DNA of 64,000 nucleotides. Source: Sphagnum compactum. Taxonomy: Eukaryota; Bryophyta; Sphagnopsida; Sphagnales. The stretch lies in NCBI GenBank assembly GCA_965153455.1, contig OZ234502.1:15841495-15905494 (forward strand), written 5' to 3'. The notes below the pieces were generated by a model. The model was given only the letters and a program-made list of their open reading frames with translations. It did no database searches and was not told the DNA's origin. Numbering within the stretch: the first letter of the stretch is position 1; each line of letters opens with the position of its first letter. This document shows, piece after piece, positions 61,201 to 64,000 of the stretch. A program made the translations under genes and the position numbers.

Positions 61201-64000
61201 TTTTTGACAATTGATTGATTACAATACCATGATGGCAAAAAAGAAATGTTGCAATGATTGTAAAATGGTATTTGATTTTCAAAAACCATTGGAAGACAAA
61301 TTGGTAAGGGCCACCATTAAACAGTAGATGATCGATATATGTCAATTAATAGTAAAAATATATAGTAGGATCTGCAATATGTTTAAGGTCACATCTATAA
61401 TTTTATTTTTCATATCAAAATGCGATCATGTAAACATATTACAAATTAGGACTTGTACTAGTTATCTTTACAGGCTATATTTTTATTTATATTACTTAGA
61501 TTTACCAATTATACTTAATAGTCATTAGTTTTGAACTTTGAAATAAGACTTGTTGTACAATTTTGAACATAAGCAAGTTTTTTTTTGTGAAATTTTGGCA
61601 AGAAGAATATATTCATTTGAATTTTGATTTGCATAAATAATTTTGCATTTCAATTATGTTTTAGATTTTTTTGAATTTATGTTGTTGTGGATAAGAAGTA
61701 TACATATTAAAAAATATTAATATAATAAGTTGGAAAAGCCAAATTTATGTGTAATTAAGATCTATAAAAAAAAGAATACAAGAAAATACTCTCTTTTCCA
61801 TTTGGCAACCATCCCCATAATTTTGTTTGATCTTTGGTTATAATATTGATCAAATTTCCTTGGTTAAATTTTTTTTTGTGGATATTTAAATACAATTTTT
61901 TATTTTGTACACTGTGAATTTGAAATTTTGAATAGCTTGTTGATACATATTTCATCTAATTTGTAAAAGAACTGAATTCTAACTATTGGGAGATCTAAAA
62001 TCTTCATGATCTTCTAATAAGGTTTAAGATCTCTAGAATTGTAACAAGGAATTTACATAAGCAAATAAATCAAATAATAGATTAAGATTTAAAAGGGCAG
62101 ATAATGCATTGATAATTATACTCGTTGAAAGGTTTGACAAATAAATGGGCACTAATCAACCATAACAAGCAATTAATGTCATATCAAAAGGATAAATAAA
62201 TAATGCATGTGGAATTGCAAGTCAAAGGACATGGCCAATTCAAAAAACCAATCTAAAGGTGTTAGAAGTTCATCAAATTGACAAGTAAATCTTTATGGAG
62301 TAGAAGGCACAATTGGGACAATATTGAATACCAAAACAAAAATGATGAGGTTGGATTATCAACAAATATAGAGCAAATGGTTTGGGTGGAAATTAAAGGA
62401 GTTTTGACCTTTCATTAAGATTTGGGACCAAAAAGTTCTTAGCAAGGTATCAATGCAAAAATACAAATCAACAAGAATTTGAAGATGAATTATTTTTGCA
62501 ATAAGTTATATAGGTTCATCGAGACCAAGAAGATTCACATAACCATAATGTTGTTATAGTTGATGTAGACTCTAAAAATTTTAATCAATTTGTTGGAAAT
62601 GCAAATCAAATACCAATTTGGTTCGAAATTGTTCACTTATAAAATGTGTCATACTACTAAACATATTATCAAAAGAATTCCATATGTTGCAAAAGAACTC
62701 AGATAATTAAGGTTCATTCAAGTATGGGAATTCATTATTCAAATAATTGGTTCATAGGAAATATTGCAAATTTCATCACAATTTCAATCCATCACGACCT
62801 ACGATCAATAGTAACACTATTGTTCAAGCTTTTACAAGTCGGATAAAGAATTATCAATGGTTGGTGAACTCAACAAAGGAATAATTAACTTCAATTGTGA
62901 TGCCACCATATTGGTATGGGTCAAATCCATACACATTTCTAATGGGAACACCAATGACGTTTAACACACATTATGTAGCAACACAACCAAACATGTTATA
63001 TTCAATGCACTAAACACCAATGACTATGTAATTTCCAATCCTTATTATATTGGTTATTGCACTTGAACCTATGACCATTCAATCATCGATCATGATAGTA
63101 AGTCAAATAGCCCCAAGAGGAGGTGGTGGAGAATGTAATATGCCAAAATTGCCACCACTTAATTTTAAACTTGAACCAAATTAAGGTGACCTATACCCCC
63201 TAATAGATCAAGTGGACATCTGGTTGGTTAAAATTAAATTTGGGGTGGGAACCATTTTTTCCACCATGGTGTCCACCTATACCTAGACCATCAAACTTAG
63301 TTGCACTCATCAAGCCTCCTACATAAAAGTAATTGTTATTTCCAACATATGTCAAACACACCAATTATGATATTCATGTCTGTGTGTTTAAAAAGGCGAT
63401 TAAAATTTTAATGGTGGGATAGTTATTGAGGACATTATTAATTTGTTTAACTTTATATTAACATACAATATTTCTAAATGGGGGGAGAATTTTGTGGCAA
63501 ACTCATCCTCGGGTGGTACCACTAAGAACATCACATTTCAAATATGCTTTTGTCATTCAAATGTAGATCAACAAAAATATAGTATCTAAAAGATGTTCTA
63601 CAAGATGGGGGTTAGATGAAGTCGATAATATCACAAAGAAATCGAGGGTTAGTTTGGGATTACTTAAACCTTAGCATGCACCTTATGATTTGCAAATAAC
63701 AAATTAAATAACTATTAAACCTCTAGGGTTGATTCAAGATTTGTAAGTACTTATGCACGGTCTTCTATGTAATATCATTTTTACTGTTATGAAAAATAAT
63801 GTATTAAATTTTACCTATTATATGCGACTTGCTAAATTTTGGTTGAAAGATGCAAAGGTCTAACATGATTAGGGCAATAATATAGTCAAAAGGTTCATAT
63901 TGTTTACCTTTAACCAATGAAGTTTTCAATTTTGTTGTAGGTTATGAAACATGTTGTTCCCTTTATGATTTTTCAGGTTACCACCAAATATCAATTTCAC
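58273..64000. other. AT-rich gene desert
   Basis: It contains the (AT)12 tract at 59125-59148 and scattered T-rich runs. Around 62720-63300 (plus) a frame with only a few TAA/TAG interruptions reads as a Pro/Thr/Met-rich polypeptide (for example VMPPYWYGSNPYTF and IAPRGGGGECNM). It is described as a finding because it may be decayed transposon coding sequence. No gene is supported. Confidence 0.45.
59125..59148 (+). repeat. (AT)12 microsatellite
   Basis: Uninterrupted AT dinucleotide run. Confidence 0.95.

Overview
The window is nuclear DNA of a land plant. Every confident gene is broken by GT-AG introns (one GC-AG), the proteins belong to plant families (a plastid glycolate/glycerate translocator, a plant-type purple acid phosphatase, the plant Gag1-like clamp family), and the spaces between genes hold plant-type transposon debris. 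Introns of roughly 100-1100 bp, AT-rich intergenic DNA and no near-identity to familiar flowering-plant proteins suggest a non-seed plant, perhaps a moss. The lineage call is an inference and is weak.

Layout. 0-49 kb is gene-bearing, with strictly alternating orientation: purple acid phosphatase (+, 2991-7443), Gag1-like clamp/DUF4050 protein (-, 8050-10322), PLGG1 (+, 24665-27529), CWF19L2-like splicing factor (-, 30630-33845), RluA-family RNA pseudouridine synthase 5-like (+, 35746-41160), PAT1 mRNA-decay factor (-, 43073-46792) and a DUF971 gene that looks broken (+, 48401-49084). Neighbours are therefore convergent or divergent pairs. Four of these models (phosphatase, PLGG1, CWF19L2, pseudouridine synthase) were traced exon by exon with phases agreeing across every junction. 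PAT1 has one unresolved junction, and the N-terminus of the Gag1-like gene is uncertain.

The 12-24 kb gap is a transposon graveyard. It holds a strand-asymmetric A/C-rich block (13.15-15.75 kb), a dead hAT-type transposase (16.2-18.3 kb, minus) interrupted by a 111-bp element with CACTA-like ends, and a palindromic island (21.65-22.1 kb). A moderately repeated sequence family recurs in introns and spacers throughout 0-42 kb.

49-64 kb is an AT-rich gene desert. It contains hairpin-forming repeats, direct duplications, an 819-bp solo LTR with perfect TTAAG target-site duplications (53801-54619), two adjacent tandem arrays (71-bp and about 33-bp units), one isolated gene-like exon (58038-58272, minus) and a faint decayed coding frame near 62.7-63.3 kb.

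The genes do not form a pathway; they are ordinary single housekeeping loci (phosphate scavenging, photorespiratory transport, lariat processing, RNA modification, mRNA decay). I found no evidence of a new multi-gene system. The points most worth a second look are the in-frame stop in the DUF971 gene, the missing catalytic aspartate and GC-AG intron of the pseudouridine synthase, the membrane anchor on the phosphatase, and the dispersed repeat family.
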